The notes beneath the pieces were generated by a model. It made no database searches, had not been told where the DNA came from, and was given only the letters and a program-made list of their open reading frames with translations. A stretch of 64,000 bases of DNA, from contig NZ_AQXF01000002.1 in the NCBI RefSeq assembly GCF_000375545.1, positions 553,830-617,829 on the forward strand, read 5' to 3'. The position numbers and the translations under genes were made by a program. The DNA is from Kordiimonas gwangyangensis DSM 19435 = JCM 12864 (GTDB lineage Bacteria > Pseudomonadota > Alphaproteobacteria > Sphingomonadales > Kordiimonadaceae). This document shows positions 54,846-63,426 of this stretch, piece after piece (the first letter of the stretch is position 1; every line of letters starts with the position of its first letter).

Positions 54846-55772
54846 ATGACTATACCAAGCCATATCCTCACTCACCTGCCCTTCTTTGCTGCGGTCGCCA
54901 ACCGGCTGAGCTTCACGCAGGCCGCGGCTGACCTCAATGTGGGCCAAAGCGCCATTAGCTATCAGATCAGGGAGCTGGAGAAAAAGCTTGGTATCCGGCT
55001 GATTGTGCGTGCGCCGGGCAGCCATGTCCAATTAACCGCCGCCGGACGCGCACTGGCGGATGACTATGCGGCGATGGACCGCCGCCTTGCCGTCACGCTC
55101 GAATGCCTCGCGCCTGACAGGCTTGAAGGGAAGCTGACGGTCACCGTGCCGGTGGATTTTGGCAGCATCGTCATGCCGCATGCGCTGGCGCGGCTCGCGC
55201 ACACTGCGCCCGATCTGGAAGTTATCCTGAAGGTCAGCGACGACATGACGGACATGGAGCGTGAGGCGGTTGACCTCGCCATCAGGTCAAAACCCGAGGG
55301 GGACGGACTTGTGCACCGCACGCTCGCCCACGCACCCAAGCGCATGGTGGCAAGTTCGGAGTATATTGCCGTACACGGCACACCGGAGAGCGCGGATGAC
55401 CTCAAAACGCACTCCCTGCTGCTGCGCGGCCACAATGCATCCCCCAGTTGGCAAAACTTTCTTGATGCGCATGGCATGTCTCTGGCGGACGTGCCTAAGG
55501 TTCGGGTTTTCAGCAACAGCTTCGCCCTTGCCGAGGCCGCGCGCGCCGGGCTTGGCGTCGCGCTTTTGCCCGCTTTCATGGTGATGGACCGCGGTGCGGG
55601 GAACCTCATCTCCCTGATGGACGACGCGGTCGCGCCCTTCGGCGGCACCTTTTACATTAGCCACCTGCCCTTGCCGCAACTGAGCAGGCGCAAACAAGCA
55701 CTGGTGGACGCCATCAGCGACACCCTCGCAGCAGCCCCGTTAAGTGACGCGTTCCGGCGAAGTGACACTTAA
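54846..55772 (+). CDS. LysR-family transcriptional regulator
   Basis: This 308-residue LysR protein has its DNA-binding domain in residues 10-65 (NRLSFTQAAADLNVGQSAISYQIRELEK). The effector domain contains VTVPVDFGS and the late AEAARAGLGVALLPAF. It resembles the GcvA-like branch. The ATG at 54846 is chosen. It diverges from the VOC protein gene, which it may regulate; the spacer is short and AT-rich. Confidence 0.9.
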   Translation: MTIPSHILTHLPFFAAVANRLSFTQAAADLNVGQSAISYQIRELEKKLGIRLIVRAPGSHVQLTAAGRALADDYAAMDRRLAVTLECLAPDRLEGKLTVTVPVDFGSIVMPHALARLAHTAPDLEVILKVSDDMTDMEREAVDLAIRSKPEGDGLVHRTLAHAPKRMVASSEYIAVHGTPESADDLKTHSLLLRGHNASPSWQNFLDAHGMSLADVPKVRVFSNSFALAEAARAGLGVALLPAFMVMDRGAGNLISLMDDAVAPFGGTFYISHLPLPQLSRRKQALVDAISDTLAAAPLSDAFRRSDT

Positions 55773-55778
55773 AAAAAG

Positions 55779-55806
55779 CCTGCACGGCCGAGGGACCATG
55801 CAGGCA
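55779..55806 (+). terminator. Possible terminator hairpin
   Basis: GCCTGCA and TGCAGGC pair across a 14-base loop just after the LysR stop. There is no T tract on the plus side, but AAAAAAA precedes it, which suits a minus-strand transcript from the barrel gene. Confidence 0.45.
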
Positions 55807-55861
55807 AGTCCGGTAGAACCCGCCATCAGGAAGGTTCAAGGCGTGGGAGCCAGACCGGTTG

Positions 55862-56533
55862 TCAGAAAGAGAAGTTCACACCAAGGCGCATGCTGCTCAG
55901 GTCAATGCTGTTGGCATTCACCAGTTCGCCCACGCGGTCAGCGTTTGGCGTGAAGGAAATATCGTTCGTGATGCGGTATTCACCGATCAGGGAGATACGC
56001 TCCGATAGCGCCAGCTCCGCACCAAAGCCGTAGGTAAAGCCAGCCTGAGTGTCGGAGAGGAACTGGGTTGGCGGCGCGAAGGTATAGCCAGTGTCATTGT
56101 CGAAATCGACCCAGGTCACACCCGCGAGACCATAGACGGCGAAGTTTTCGGTCACGTCATAACCAAAACGCGCGTCGCCGCCGAAAGTAGCATCGAGGTC
56201 AAGTTCACTTGCGAGCACGCCGTTGAGCGAGCGCGTGGAGCCGTTTTCCCACGAATAGAAGGCTTCGACCGCAACAAAGGCGCGGTCCGTTACGTGATGT
56301 TTGTAGCCAAGGCCCAGGCGCAGCGAAACGTCGGTTTCTTCGGTGAGGGTGCTGATGCTCGGCTCTTCATGAACGCCGGTGTTGCGGCTGATGCTGTGGC
56401 CGAGCTCAGTCGCGCTGATGCTGCCGGATACATAAATACCGTCAGCGGCGGAAGCAGCAGTTGCGGCCGTCAGGCCAGTGATGCCAGCCGCAGCAATTGC
56501 GGCGGCGCGAATGAAGGAGAGGGAATTTGCCAT
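55862..56533 (-). CDS. Outer-membrane beta-barrel protein
   Basis: This 223-residue protein has a signal peptide ending near AASAADG. Alternating hydrophobic and polar strands follow, and the protein closes with the terminal aromatic GVNFSF, as needed for BAM recognition. Strand-like segments include FGYDVTENFAVYGLAGVTW and GFTYGFGAELALSERISLIGEYRI, like OmpA/OmpW-type eight-stranded porins. The ATG after ATTATCAGA is used; upstream in-frame codons exist. The role is probably a small-solute pore or adhesin. Confidence 0.85.
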   Translation of the reverse strand: MANSLSFIRAAAIAAAGITGLTAATAASAADGIYVSGSISATELGHSISRNTGVHEEPSISTLTEETDVSLRLGLGYKHHVTDRAFVAVEAFYSWENGSTRSLNGVLASELDLDATFGGDARFGYDVTENFAVYGLAGVTWVDFDNDTGYTFAPPTQFLSDTQAGFTYGFGAELALSERISLIGEYRITNDISFTPNADRVGELVNANSIDLSSMRLGVNFSF

Positions 56534-56745
56534 TCTGATAATCCATCGGTTCAAAATTGATGATGGCACTTACCTAAGGGCAGAGAACGCTGAATTCCAT
56601 TCACGGAATTTCACATATAACGCCATGAAAAATAACAGTTATTTGAGTAGAGAAATCATTTTCCAGACAGCGTCACAGACACAGAAAAAAGCAATCATTC
56701 CGGTAGCGACATGAAGGTCAAACACGCCAAATATTGCATATGCAA

Positions 56746-56780
56746 TAAAAAACAGCCGCGACTGGGAAATCGCGGCTGTA
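56746..56780 (-). terminator. Intrinsic terminator of the GNAT gene
   Basis: On the minus strand, ACAGCCGCGA, loop TTTCCCAG, TCGCGGCTGT, then TTTTTT. Confidence 0.88.
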
Positions 56781-56813
56781 TGCATGTTTTAGGGCGCATC
56801 GGGCGCCAATCCA

Positions 56814-57293
56814 TCACAGTTGCTTGATGAACTGATATTCAGTGGTGTTTGAGCTGTCGTGAAGATCACGGGTTTCCGGCTGTCTCTGGTATCCTTCGCG
56901 CTCATAGAAGCTGTGGGCGCGGGTAAAGCGGGTGTCGGACCACAGTTCCATGGTTTTGGCGCCTCGTGCCCGCGCCAGGTCTTCCACATGATGCAGGAGC
57001 TTGAGGCCCATGCCGGTGCCGCGCAGGTCCTTGCTCAGGTAAATACGCTTGAGCTGGAAACGGTCGCCTTCAATCGGGCAATAGGACACGCAGGCCAAGA
57101 GCTTGCCGTCGCCGTCAATCACAAAGCCTTCACCGCCCTGGCTGTCCATGTAGGTTTTATAGGCCTGCAGGTCGCTATCGAGGTCATCGGGCTCAAGGTA
57201 AACGCCTTCATATTCGCTGAAAATGCCGCCAATAAGGGCAATCAGCCCTTCTGCATCATCGTCCCGCACCGGCCTAAGATTTAAGTCCGCCAC
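56814..57293 (-). CDS. GNAT-family N-acetyltransferase
   Basis: This 159-residue protein opens LRPVRDDDAEGLIALI. It has the acetyl-CoA loop LRGTGMGLKLLHHV, the motif-B segment FTRAHSFYEREGYQR, and a Lys/Leu-rich core QLKRIYLSKDLRG. A GTG start at 57293 follows GGGAGCAGGGACAA; longer frames to 57386 enter the promoter area. The substrate is unknown. It is transcribed alone between an outer-membrane barrel gene and a divergent small gene. Confidence 0.85.
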   Translation of the reverse strand: MADLNLRPVRDDDAEGLIALIGGIFSEYEGVYLEPDDLDSDLQAYKTYMDSQGGEGFVIDGDGKLLACVSYCPIEGDRFQLKRIYLSKDLRGTGMGLKLLHHVEDLARARGAKTMELWSDTRFTRAHSFYEREGYQRQPETRDLHDSSNTTEYQFIKQL

Positions 57294-57420
57294 TTGTCCC
57301 TGCTCCCACTCTCGTTGCTCTTCCGGCAAAATAGTTCTCCAGCACAGCGTAGTAAACCACCACGCCACGCCCCATATGTAAAGCACGGCAAACTGATGCC
57401 GCTTTCAGAAAGGACATATG

Positions 57421-57600
57421 ATGTCCAGCAATCAACAAGCTCAAGCAGAAACTTCCCACAAGCCATCAACGGATGCGACTGAGCTGGAAGAAATGGCCAA
57501 ATACGGCATTCTGCGTGTCTCGGTAAATTATTATCACTTCGGCGAGTTTCGTTACACCACGCTCAAGGATGCCATTGCGCAGGCAAAACGCGCAGGCTGA
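57421..57600 (+). CDS. Short conserved-looking protein of unknown function
   Basis: This 59-residue protein starts after GAAAGGACATATG. Its second half, YGILRVSVNYYHFGEFRYTTL, is Tyr/Phe-rich with a clear strand-turn-strand pattern, then DAIAQAKR as a helix. The first half is Gln/Ser/Thr-rich. There is no signal or metal motif. Codon use matches the chromosome, so it is probably real. Confidence 0.6.
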   Translation: MSSNQQAQAETSHKPSTDATELEEMAKYGILRVSVNYYHFGEFRYTTLKDAIAQAKRAG

Positions 57601-57625
57601 TCGCTCACCGAATTTCCAAACAAAC

Positions 57626-57668
57626 TGCCGCCCGCAACGTCCTGATCGCTGCGGGCGACGGCATTTTG
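57626..57668 (+). terminator. Probable terminator hairpin
   Basis: TGCCGCCCGCA and TGCGGGCGACGGCA pair with a small bulge, followed by TTTTGC, after the 59-residue gene. Confidence 0.5.
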
Positions 57669-57823
57669 CTGCCTGCACCGAACAAATAAAAATGGAATAA
57701 TTATTAAAATAATAAAAAATAAAAGTCAGTTTTATTTATTAAAAATAACCCAAACCTTGAAATATAAAAAATAATAACCATCTTAATTAAATAATATATC
57801 TATATTTTTAAAAGGATAACAAT

Positions 57824-58069
57824 ATGAGTTTTAAAGAAATGTCGAGCGGAAAACAGGCGAACGCCTCAGCCGCCAAAATAAACGCGTCAAACCAGAACCT
57901 TGCCGCAACCAAAGGCGCCCCTGAGGGCAACGAACCCCGCAAGGCCACAGCGCAGGATGAGCCACCCCGCAAGCTTGATATCAAAGGCGCGGCACAGGCA
58001 GCCAAGGACAAATCCGGAGCGACAGCGGAAAAAAAAACCGCGCCGTCCTCTCCCTCCAATTCAAACTAA
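57824..58069 (+). CDS. Small polar protein, head of an unusual gene group
   Basis: This 81-residue protein is very rich in Ala, Lys, Asn and Ser, with no hydrophobic segment (GKQANASAAKINASNQN, then EPRKATAQDEPPRK). It is probably disordered. The ATG follows AAAAGGATAACAAT. The leader before it (57690-57820) is almost pure A and T, in sharp contrast to the gene. I recognise no family. The three following genes run in the same direction. Confidence 0.55.
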   Translation: MSFKEMSSGKQANASAAKINASNQNLAATKGAPEGNEPRKATAQDEPPRKLDIKGAAQAAKDKSGATAEKKTAPSSPSNSN

Positions 58070-58118
58070 CGGCTTAGGGAGGCAAAGCCTCCCTACCCGC
58101 CCAACCCGGACATATGCA

Positions 58119-58547
58119 ATGGCCAGTCGGTCACATTCAAAAGCAATTACCTTCCACAACGAATTCCGCGTGGGAGGTTTCAAGAAAACAATCCCGGCAG
58201 GCACCTACCTCTTCACCACAGAAGAAGTTTTACTGGAGGGGGGAATGACCCCTGCCTATCGCCGCACCCAAACCACATTCCAGCTGCCGCCCGGCAAACC
58301 CGGCACAGTGGAATGGCTGACGATCAGCCCCTGCGAACTGGACGCTGCAATCCTGCGCGACCAAGCAAGGGACAGTGCCTCGCGGCACAAGCACGAGGGC
58401 GCCGCCATCCAGACAGAACTCCATGCCCCGCAGCCGGTGAAAGACCAAGGCATGCTCTGGATCGCTGAAGATCCCTATGGCGGGGTACCAGACCTCGAAG
58501 ATTTTGCCTCGGCGCGCGGGCCATACCGCCTTCGCGGACAGGAATGA
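58119..58547 (+). CDS. Protein of unknown function
   Basis: This 142-residue protein opens MASRSHSKAITFHNEFRVGG. A beta-rich region (KKTIPAGTYLFTTEEVLLEG, then RRTQTTFQLPPGKPGTVEWL) is followed by a more helical end. There is no signal peptide or membrane helix. The start is weakly supported (ATG at 58119). It sits 50 bp after the small polar protein and overlaps the leader of the repeat protein. I do not recognise the family, and its codon use is GC-rich like the chromosome. Confidence 0.6.
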   Translation: MASRSHSKAITFHNEFRVGGFKKTIPAGTYLFTTEEVLLEGGMTPAYRRTQTTFQLPPGKPGTVEWLTISPCELDAAILRDQARDSASRHKHEGAAIQTELHAPQPVKDQGMLWIAEDPYGGVPDLEDFASARGPYRLRGQE

Positions 58548-58600
58548 ACCTGAATACCGCGGCTGTTTGTGGGCACGCCGTCCACACTAAAGGATATAAA

Positions 58601-59488
58601 ATGTTACACACCAGACTCTGGCGCGACGGGGCATTCTTCATGCTCACCGTGCTTTTCCTGTTGGCCTATGCGACCACCGCAACGCTTGCGGCGCCACAGC
58701 CACCCCCCGCCAACGCCCACGCCAACAGCTACGGCAGCGGCTGGGACTGCGACACAGGCTATTCGCGCACCGGCGACGCCTGCAAAAAAATCAACCTTCC
58801 GGAAAACGCCTATCTGACCGGCATGTCTTATGGCGACGCCTGGGCCTGTCGTCACGGCTTCATGAAGTCCGGCGAGGCGTGTGCACCGATTGCATTGCCT
58901 GAAAATGCCTATGTATCCGGCACCGGTTACGACAAGGGTTGGAAATGCGCCCGTGGGTACAAGGCCCATGACAACGCCTGTGTGGCCATCACTGTCCCTG
59001 AAAATGCTTACCTGACGCACGCCAACTATGGCCGCGACTGGAACTGCGAGCGCGGATACCGCATGACGGACGACAGCTGCATCGCGGTAGAGGTTCCGGC
59101 GAACGCCTATCTCTCGGGCTCCATCTATGATGACAAAGGCTGGGAATGCGAACGCGGATACCGCGCTAAAGACAACAGATGCGTCCAGATTCCAGTGCCC
59201 GAAAACGGTTACCTCAGCAATCAGTCATACGGTAGTGGCTGGAATTGCGACCGTGGCTACCGCGCGACCGGCAACAGCTGCGTTGCGATAAAAGTTCCGG
59301 ACAATGCCTATTATGTCGAAAGTTCCTACGGTGAGGGATGGGAATGTGCGCGCGGCTACAGGCTGGATATCAACCGCTGCGTTGAGCTTCAAATCCCCGA
59401 CAATGCCCACATCGACCATCGCGGCAACGACTGGACCTGTGACAAACCCTACAGACGGGAAGGAAACCACTGTGAGCTTGCACGCTGA
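58601..59488 (+). CDS. Exported cysteine-repeat protein, 33-residue period
   Basis: This 295-residue protein has a signal peptide (hydrophobic core at about residues 12-29, cleavage near LAAP). Eight copies of a 33-residue unit follow. Each runs P-E-N-A-Y, a variable stretch, Y-G-x-G-W-x-C-x-R-G-Y, six residues, C. Starts of PENAY-type motifs fall at residues 67, 100, 133, 166 and 200. The two cysteines in a unit are 11 apart (50/61, 83/94), so each unit probably closes its own disulfide. The Trp and Tyr pattern resembles small glycan-binding repeats. The start follows AAGGATATAAA. I know no function. Confidence 0.8.
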   Translation: MLHTRLWRDGAFFMLTVLFLLAYATTATLAAPQPPPANAHANSYGSGWDCDTGYSRTGDACKKINLPENAYLTGMSYGDAWACRHGFMKSGEACAPIALPENAYVSGTGYDKGWKCARGYKAHDNACVAITVPENAYLTHANYGRDWNCERGYRMTDDSCIAVEVPANAYLSGSIYDDKGWECERGYRAKDNRCVQIPVPENGYLSNQSYGSGWNCDRGYRATGNSCVAIKVPDNAYYVESSYGEGWECARGYRLDINRCVELQIPDNAHIDHRGNDWTCDKPYRREGNHCELAR

Positions 59489-59732
59489 AGCACCCCTGAG
59501 AGGAGCGCAAAAGGCGCCAGACGGGCCTGAGGATGACGCCAAACCCGCGCTGGAGACCGACCCCGTGTGGAACCGGCCCAAAACAAGGGCTTGCCTCTCC
59601 TGCAAATCACTGTTTCCCAGCAGTTGGTCAGGCGAACGTCTGTGCCGCAATTGCAAACAGAAACAGGTCTGGCGGGAATCCATGCCAGGAGGCGCGAACC
59701 GCTCGCGCTATGTTTATGGGAAAAACCGCTAG
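59472..59732 (+). CDS. Small zinc-ribbon protein
   Basis: This 86-residue protein starts at a GTG overlapping the repeat-protein stop by 17 bp, after AAGGAAACCACT. A Gly/Pro/Asp-rich linker leads to a four-cysteine site: RACLSCKSLFPSSW then GERLCRNCKQ, that is C-x2-C-x13-C-x2-C. This motif suits a zinc ribbon binding RNA, DNA or protein. The tail is basic (RSRYVYGKNR). It may be an expression or assembly partner of the upstream genes; I cannot name the family. Confidence 0.65.
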   Translation: MSLHAEAPLRGAQKAPDGPEDDAKPALETDPVWNRPKTRACLSCKSLFPSSWSGERLCRNCKQKQVWRESMPGGANRSRYVYGKNR

Positions 59733-59789
59733 CCCGAAGGGGTATTTTGCGTACCGGCATACGCGGGATAAGCTCGGACGCAGTCTCTG

Positions 59790-60590
59790 TCACCCCCTCG
59801 GGATGGTATCCCAGTCGGCGCGGCGCTCGCGCCCGATATCGAAGTCCCGCGCGCTGGCATGCTTGTGGTAAAAATCGTCCCAGCTTTCAATTGTCACGCC
59901 AAGGGTGGACCATAAAGCACCCTCTTCCGCCAACAGCGCATAAACTTGGCGGTATTCTCCTTCAGTCAGGAAAGCACAGTCGCGCACGCTGAGGTCCCTG
60001 ATACCGGAAATGAGAGAGTTCTTCTTGCCTTGTATCTTGATTGGACCTTTCGGTGGTGCGACATCAAACGCCTGTGCAAGCAGCGCGGGTTCCCGGCAGA
60101 AGGCTTCGTAGGTGATGGCTGGAATATCCGGGAAATCAGCCATATTCTGCGCCTGCACACGCGCGCGGCGGATCACGCGGTGCGTGACCCTTTCAATGCG
60201 CGCAGCTTCAAGCGGGGCCGTGCCATAGTTGCGCAGGCAAGACGCCACCTGACGCATGGGCGCACTGGTGCTGATGACCGCCTTCATGTCACCCGCGAAG
60301 TGTTTACGGATGGCACGCACGCGCATCATGTTAGGCGGCGATGCCTCAATGAACACCTGCTTCCCGCTTGCCGCAAGCGCCTCCTGCCACACTTTGCGGA
60401 TATACCCCCATGCCATGTGTGCGTCAGCATCCCAGGGGCTGGCGCGCATCATCTCCTTCACCTTGGGCATCATCTGCCCTTCCCCGTGACCAAAGGGCGG
60501 CAGATAACCGCGCCCCGCAAGACACGCCGCCAGATACTGGGACATCACCGTCTTGCCGGCATTGTTGGGGGAAAAGATGAAGAAGAACAC
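59790..60590 (-). CDS. Sulfotransferase-like P-loop protein
   Basis: This protein of about 266 residues opens VFFFIFSPNNAGKTVMSQYLAA. The P-loop (SPNNAGKT) resembles the 5'-phosphosulfate-binding loop of PAPS sulfotransferases, and later segments such as VFIEASPPNMMRVRAIRKHF and SAPMRQVASCLRNYG occupy the place of the 3'-phosphate-binding region. I use a GTG at 60590 after AAGGG; a TTG at 60629 lies inside the rpsD terminator hairpin and is unlikely. The substrate is unknown. A kinase-like P-loop protein is the alternative. Confidence 0.65.
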   Translation of the reverse strand: MFFFIFSPNNAGKTVMSQYLAACLAGRGYLPPFGHGEGQMMPKVKEMMRASPWDADAHMAWGYIRKVWQEALAASGKQVFIEASPPNMMRVRAIRKHFAGDMKAVISTSAPMRQVASCLRNYGTAPLEAARIERVTHRVIRRARVQAQNMADFPDIPAITYEAFCREPALLAQAFDVAPPKGPIKIQGKKNSLISGIRDLSVRDCAFLTEGEYRQVYALLAEEGALWSTLGVTIESWDDFYHKHASARDFDIGRERRADWDTIPRG

Positions 60591-60612
60591 AGCGCCAAAA
60601 CCCTTGAAATGA

Positions 60613-60646
60613 AGGAAGGCCGCCAGCAAATGCGGGCGGCCTTCCA
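60613..60646 (-). terminator. Intrinsic terminator of rpsD
   Basis: GGAAGGCCGCC and GGCGGCCTTCC pair around a 10-base loop, followed on the minus strand by TTCATTT. It lies 38 bp past the rpsD stop. Confidence 0.82.
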
Positions 60647-60683
60647 GAATTTGTCCAGTGCCTCGGTCGGCCCTGCCCCCGGA

Positions 60684-61295
60684 TTAACGGGAGTAGAATT
60701 CCACCACGAGGTTTGGTTCCATGATAACCGGGTACGGTACTTCGTCGAGCGTCGGGATACGTACGTAGGTAGCTTTGAAGCCGTCTACTGCGATGTATTC
60801 CGGAACTTCACGCTCTGGGCTTTGTTGTGCTTCAATCACCATCGGAACACCGCGGGATTTTTCGCGGATCTCGACAACGTCACCAGCCTTCAGCAGACGG
60901 GACGGGATGTTACAACGCTTGCCGTTCACGAGAACGTGGCCGTGGTTCACGAACTGACGTGCGGAGAACACGGTCGGTACAAACTTGGCACGGTATACAA
61001 CGGCATCCAGACGGCACTCAAGAATACCGATCAGTTGCTCACCGGTGTCGCCGCGAAGGCGTACAGCTTCATCGTAGTAACGACGGAACTGTTTCTCGGT
61101 GATGTTGCCGTAGTAGCCTTTCAGCTTCTGCTTTGCACGAAGCTGGATACCGAAGTCAGACAGTTTGCCTTTGCGGCGCTGACCGTGTTGACCCGGGCCG
61201 TATTCACGATTGTTCACCGGGGACTTAGCGCGGCCCCAGATGTTTTCGCCCATACGGCGGTCAATTTTATATTTCGCTTGGATACGCTTGGACAT
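60684..61295 (-). CDS. rpsD: 30S ribosomal protein S4
   Basis: This 203-residue S4 is an early 16S rRNA-binding assembly protein. Visible features are the N-terminal [15 protein letters not shown], the [20 protein letters not shown] segment and the S4 RNA-binding domain [34 protein letters not shown] (quoted in parts: [28 protein letters not shown]). The ATG follows GAAAGGAGCGATTCGC. It stands alone, as in many alphaproteobacteria, and ends at a strong terminator. Confidence 0.97.
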   Translation of the reverse strand: MSKRIQAKYKIDRRMGENIWGRAKSPVNNREYGPGQHGQRRKGKLSDFGIQLRAKQKLKGYYGNITEKQFRRYYDEAVRLRGDTGEQLIGILECRLDAVVYRAKFVPTVFSARQFVNHGHVLVNGKRCNIPSRLLKAGDVVEIREKSRGVPMVIEAQQSPEREVPEYIAVDGFKATYVRIPTLDEVPYPVIMEPNLVVEFYSR

Positions 61296-61460
61296 GCGAA
61301 TCGCTCCTTTCAAATAAGCGCCACGGGCGGTGTGCTGTCCGAAAACCAGTGCACTATGGTACCCGTGCGGTTCTTAGCGTTATTGCCAGAACCATTCATT
61401 AACGGGCGGGAGATATAGGGAAGCCGTACCTTTGTCAACCAAAATGCGCGGAAATCCGCC

Positions 61461-61670
61461 CTACCCCTGCGCTTCATGCTCCTCCGCTGCTGCGCCGCCC
61501 TCAGTTCCGCGCCCTGCACGCACCACTGAAGCCACAATCTCAGCCACGGCAACTGCAATAAAATAGAGTGCGAAGGTTGCCGGTTCGGAGAAGCCGAAAT
61601 CCAGCCACCAATATAGCATCGTGGCAATTAAAATCCCGCAGAGAGCAGGCAGGCCGAATTTCCTGGTCAT
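61461..61670 (-). CDS. Small membrane protein
   Basis: This 69-residue protein has two hydrophobic segments (about 7-22 and 30-50) and an acidic Gly/Ala/Glu tail (RGTEGGAAAEEHEA). It starts inside the end of the upstream lipoprotein gene (ATGA overlap), so the pair is translationally coupled. The function is unknown. Confidence 0.65.
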   Translation of the reverse strand: MTRKFGLPALCGILIATMLYWWLDFGFSEPATFALYFIAVAVAEIVASVVRAGRGTEGGAAAEEHEAQG

Positions 61671-62455
61671 TGCACAGTCCTTTCTTCCTCATCCTCATCC
61701 GCAAGCAGCCAGTTTGAGAAAGTCACGAGACCGGGGCCAATACTTTCCAGCATCTCAGTGATGGCAACCTTGAGCTCAAGCACGCTCCAGCCGTTATCCC
61801 AAAGGCTTGGTTCGGTAATGATGTCATTTCGCCATTTGCGCATCAGGCGGACGACATTCTCACGCTCTTCCACTCGGGAGAAATCCAGCACAAGCGCCAA
61901 AGCGCCCGGTTGACCTTTCTCGTTAGCCGGCGACCAAGCCAGCAGGAAAGGCCCCCTCCCTTCAAGCGCCGGCTCGTCTTTCGAGCGGCGCGCAGATGAG
62001 ATTACCTCCATTGCTGCAACATAGTCATAGAAATTGACTGCCCCTGCACAATCACCGGCATCCACAATCTGCTGACCAGACCGTGCAACGAGATATTCCG
62101 CTACGCCGTCGTCAATGAGCGGCCAAAGGGTGACAAACTTTTTGCCCGGAAGTCCGCTTGCCTCGGCAGACGAACTGAAAGCAAGCACATAGGCTTCACA
62201 GATCATCCGGCGCCGCGCATATTCCTCATCTGTAGCGGGGCGTTCAGGGAATGCCACATAAGCCAAGCCGTCCACAGACATCGATCTCTGGGCACCATAT
62301 CCGACAAAATTACGGATTGCATATCTGTTGGACTGAATGCCACCGCCAGAGATATCGGCCGACGGATAGGATGCTGGCCCACGTCCTGTGCCTGTGGTTG
62401 TTGTACAGGCGGCGAGGAGCAAAGCTGACAAAGTCACACATACCTGATGTTTCAT
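61667..62455 (-). CDS. Lipoprotein of unknown function
   Basis: This 262-residue protein has a lipoprotein signal (LLAAC, Cys17) and a Thr/Gly-rich linker. The globular domain contains GLAYVAFPERPATDEEYARR, AEYLVARSGQQIVDAGDCAG and the late SLWDNGWSVLELKVAITEML. The ATG follows GAGGGGGACTATC. It is coupled to the small membrane protein gene downstream. I recognise no family. It is probably anchored to the outer or inner membrane. Confidence 0.72.
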   Translation of the reverse strand: MKHQVCVTLSALLLAACTTTTGTGRGPASYPSADISGGGIQSNRYAIRNFVGYGAQRSMSVDGLAYVAFPERPATDEEYARRRMICEAYVLAFSSSAEASGLPGKKFVTLWPLIDDGVAEYLVARSGQQIVDAGDCAGAVNFYDYVAAMEVISSARRSKDEPALEGRGPFLLAWSPANEKGQPGALALVLDFSRVEERENVVRLMRKWRNDIITEPSLWDNGWSVLELKVAITEMLESIGPGLVTFSNWLLADEDEEERTVQ

Positions 62456-62606
62456 GATAGTCCCCCTCGGAGCGATCGGGTCGCCCACGTTCCCGGGAGA
62501 ATGATAACACCTGAAGGTGTACTGCTACAATTATAAGATAATTAGGTCAGATCCCGCCGATTGCGACGCTTCCGAGCGGCGCTCACCGCAGGGCCTGACC
62601 ATCATA

Positions 62607-63140
62607 TCAGGCGTTGTTCCACGGCATACGCGCGAGCATCATGCCCATGGCGCATGTATCGGTGATACCGGCAAACATCAGCCCTGCGCCGACAAAGCCG
62701 GACAGCGCGAAAAAGCCCGGTGCCACAAACCAGCCGAGCAGCACACCGGTGAGCACCAACGCCCCCGCTGCAATACGTACCTGCCGCTCAAGCGAGATGA
62801 CACCGCCTTCGCGCGCATTTACGTCAACCCCGCAGGCAACACAGGCATCGGTGCCACCTTCCACGACCACAATATCACGGGTGGTGGTTGGTGCGAGCGC
62901 CTCAGCTGCCTTCTGCGCGCGGCCACCGGCTTTGCAGAGCACATAGATCGGCTCGTCATTGCCGCCCACGCCCTGAAGCACTTCACCGGGCGCCAGGTCC
63001 TGCAGCGGATAATGTTTTGCACCTTTTACGTGGCAGGCGGTGTATTCCGCACCGGTGCGCACATCAATCACATGAAGGTCGCCCTTCTTGTCGCGCAGCG
63101 CTTTGAATTCTGCTGCTGGAATTTTTTTGAGGTTGTTCAT
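62607..63140 (-). CDS. Rhodanese-DUF2892 membrane protein (YgaP-like)
   Basis: This 177-residue protein has an N-terminal rhodanese domain with active-site C69 in IYVLCKAGGRAQ. A C-terminal DUF2892 two-helix membrane part follows (ALVLTGVLLGWFVAPGFFAL then LMFAGITDTCAMGMML). This is the layout of Escherichia coli YgaP, which handles sulfane sulfur at the membrane. It lies 16 bp after a CsoR-family repressor in the same operon, behind the 63427-63447 operator, so it is probably induced by sulfane sulfur or a related stress. The start follows GGAGTGTGAAAGTC. Confidence 0.88.
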   Translation of the reverse strand: MNNLKKIPAAEFKALRDKKGDLHVIDVRTGAEYTACHVKGAKHYPLQDLAPGEVLQGVGGNDEPIYVLCKAGGRAQKAAEALAPTTTRDIVVVEGGTDACVACGVDVNAREGGVISLERQVRIAAGALVLTGVLLGWFVAPGFFALSGFVGAGLMFAGITDTCAMGMMLARMPWNNA

Positions 63141-63156
63141 GACTTTCACACTCCGT

Positions 63157-63411
63157 TCACGCGTATTTACTGATGAGTTGCCCGAGATCGTCGAGACTGC
63201 TTTCATCACCGGCTTTGATGTGCGCTTCCACCATGCACGCCAGCATGGTGTGCCCGGCTTTGTCGAGCGCCTTCCTTGCCGCACTCATTTGCTGCGCCAC
63301 CTTCTCGCAGTCCGGCGTATCCGCGGCCATCATCTTCTGAATGCCGCGAAGCTGCCCTTCAATGCGCGCAAGGCGATTGATCATCGCCGTTCTGTCTTTG
63401 TCACCGATCAT
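63157..63411 (-). CDS. CsoR/FrmR-family transcriptional repressor
   Basis: This 84-residue four-helix repressor has the DUF156 pattern INRLARIEGQLRGIQKMM at the start. The sensing residues are C35, C59 and H64. The middle position that is His in CsoR, RcnR and FrmR is Met60 here. That leaves C35, plus C59 or H64, as possible ligands, which does not match copper, nickel or formaldehyde sensors and is nearer to sulfur-sensing members. The partner gene is a rhodanese. The start follows AAAGGTGATCCC, and a G/C-tract operator lies upstream. Confidence 0.85.
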   Translation of the reverse strand: MIGDKDRTAMINRLARIEGQLRGIQKMMAADTPDCEKVAQQMSAARKALDKAGHTMLACMVEAHIKAGDESSLDDLGQLISKYA

Positions 63412-63426
63412 GGGATCACCTTTTAA

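Noticed and set aside
59946-61418. 490-residue open frame opposite the sulfotransferase-like gene and rpsD
   Set aside because: It spans two real genes and the rpsD terminator on the other strand; rpsD is certain, so this is a shadow.
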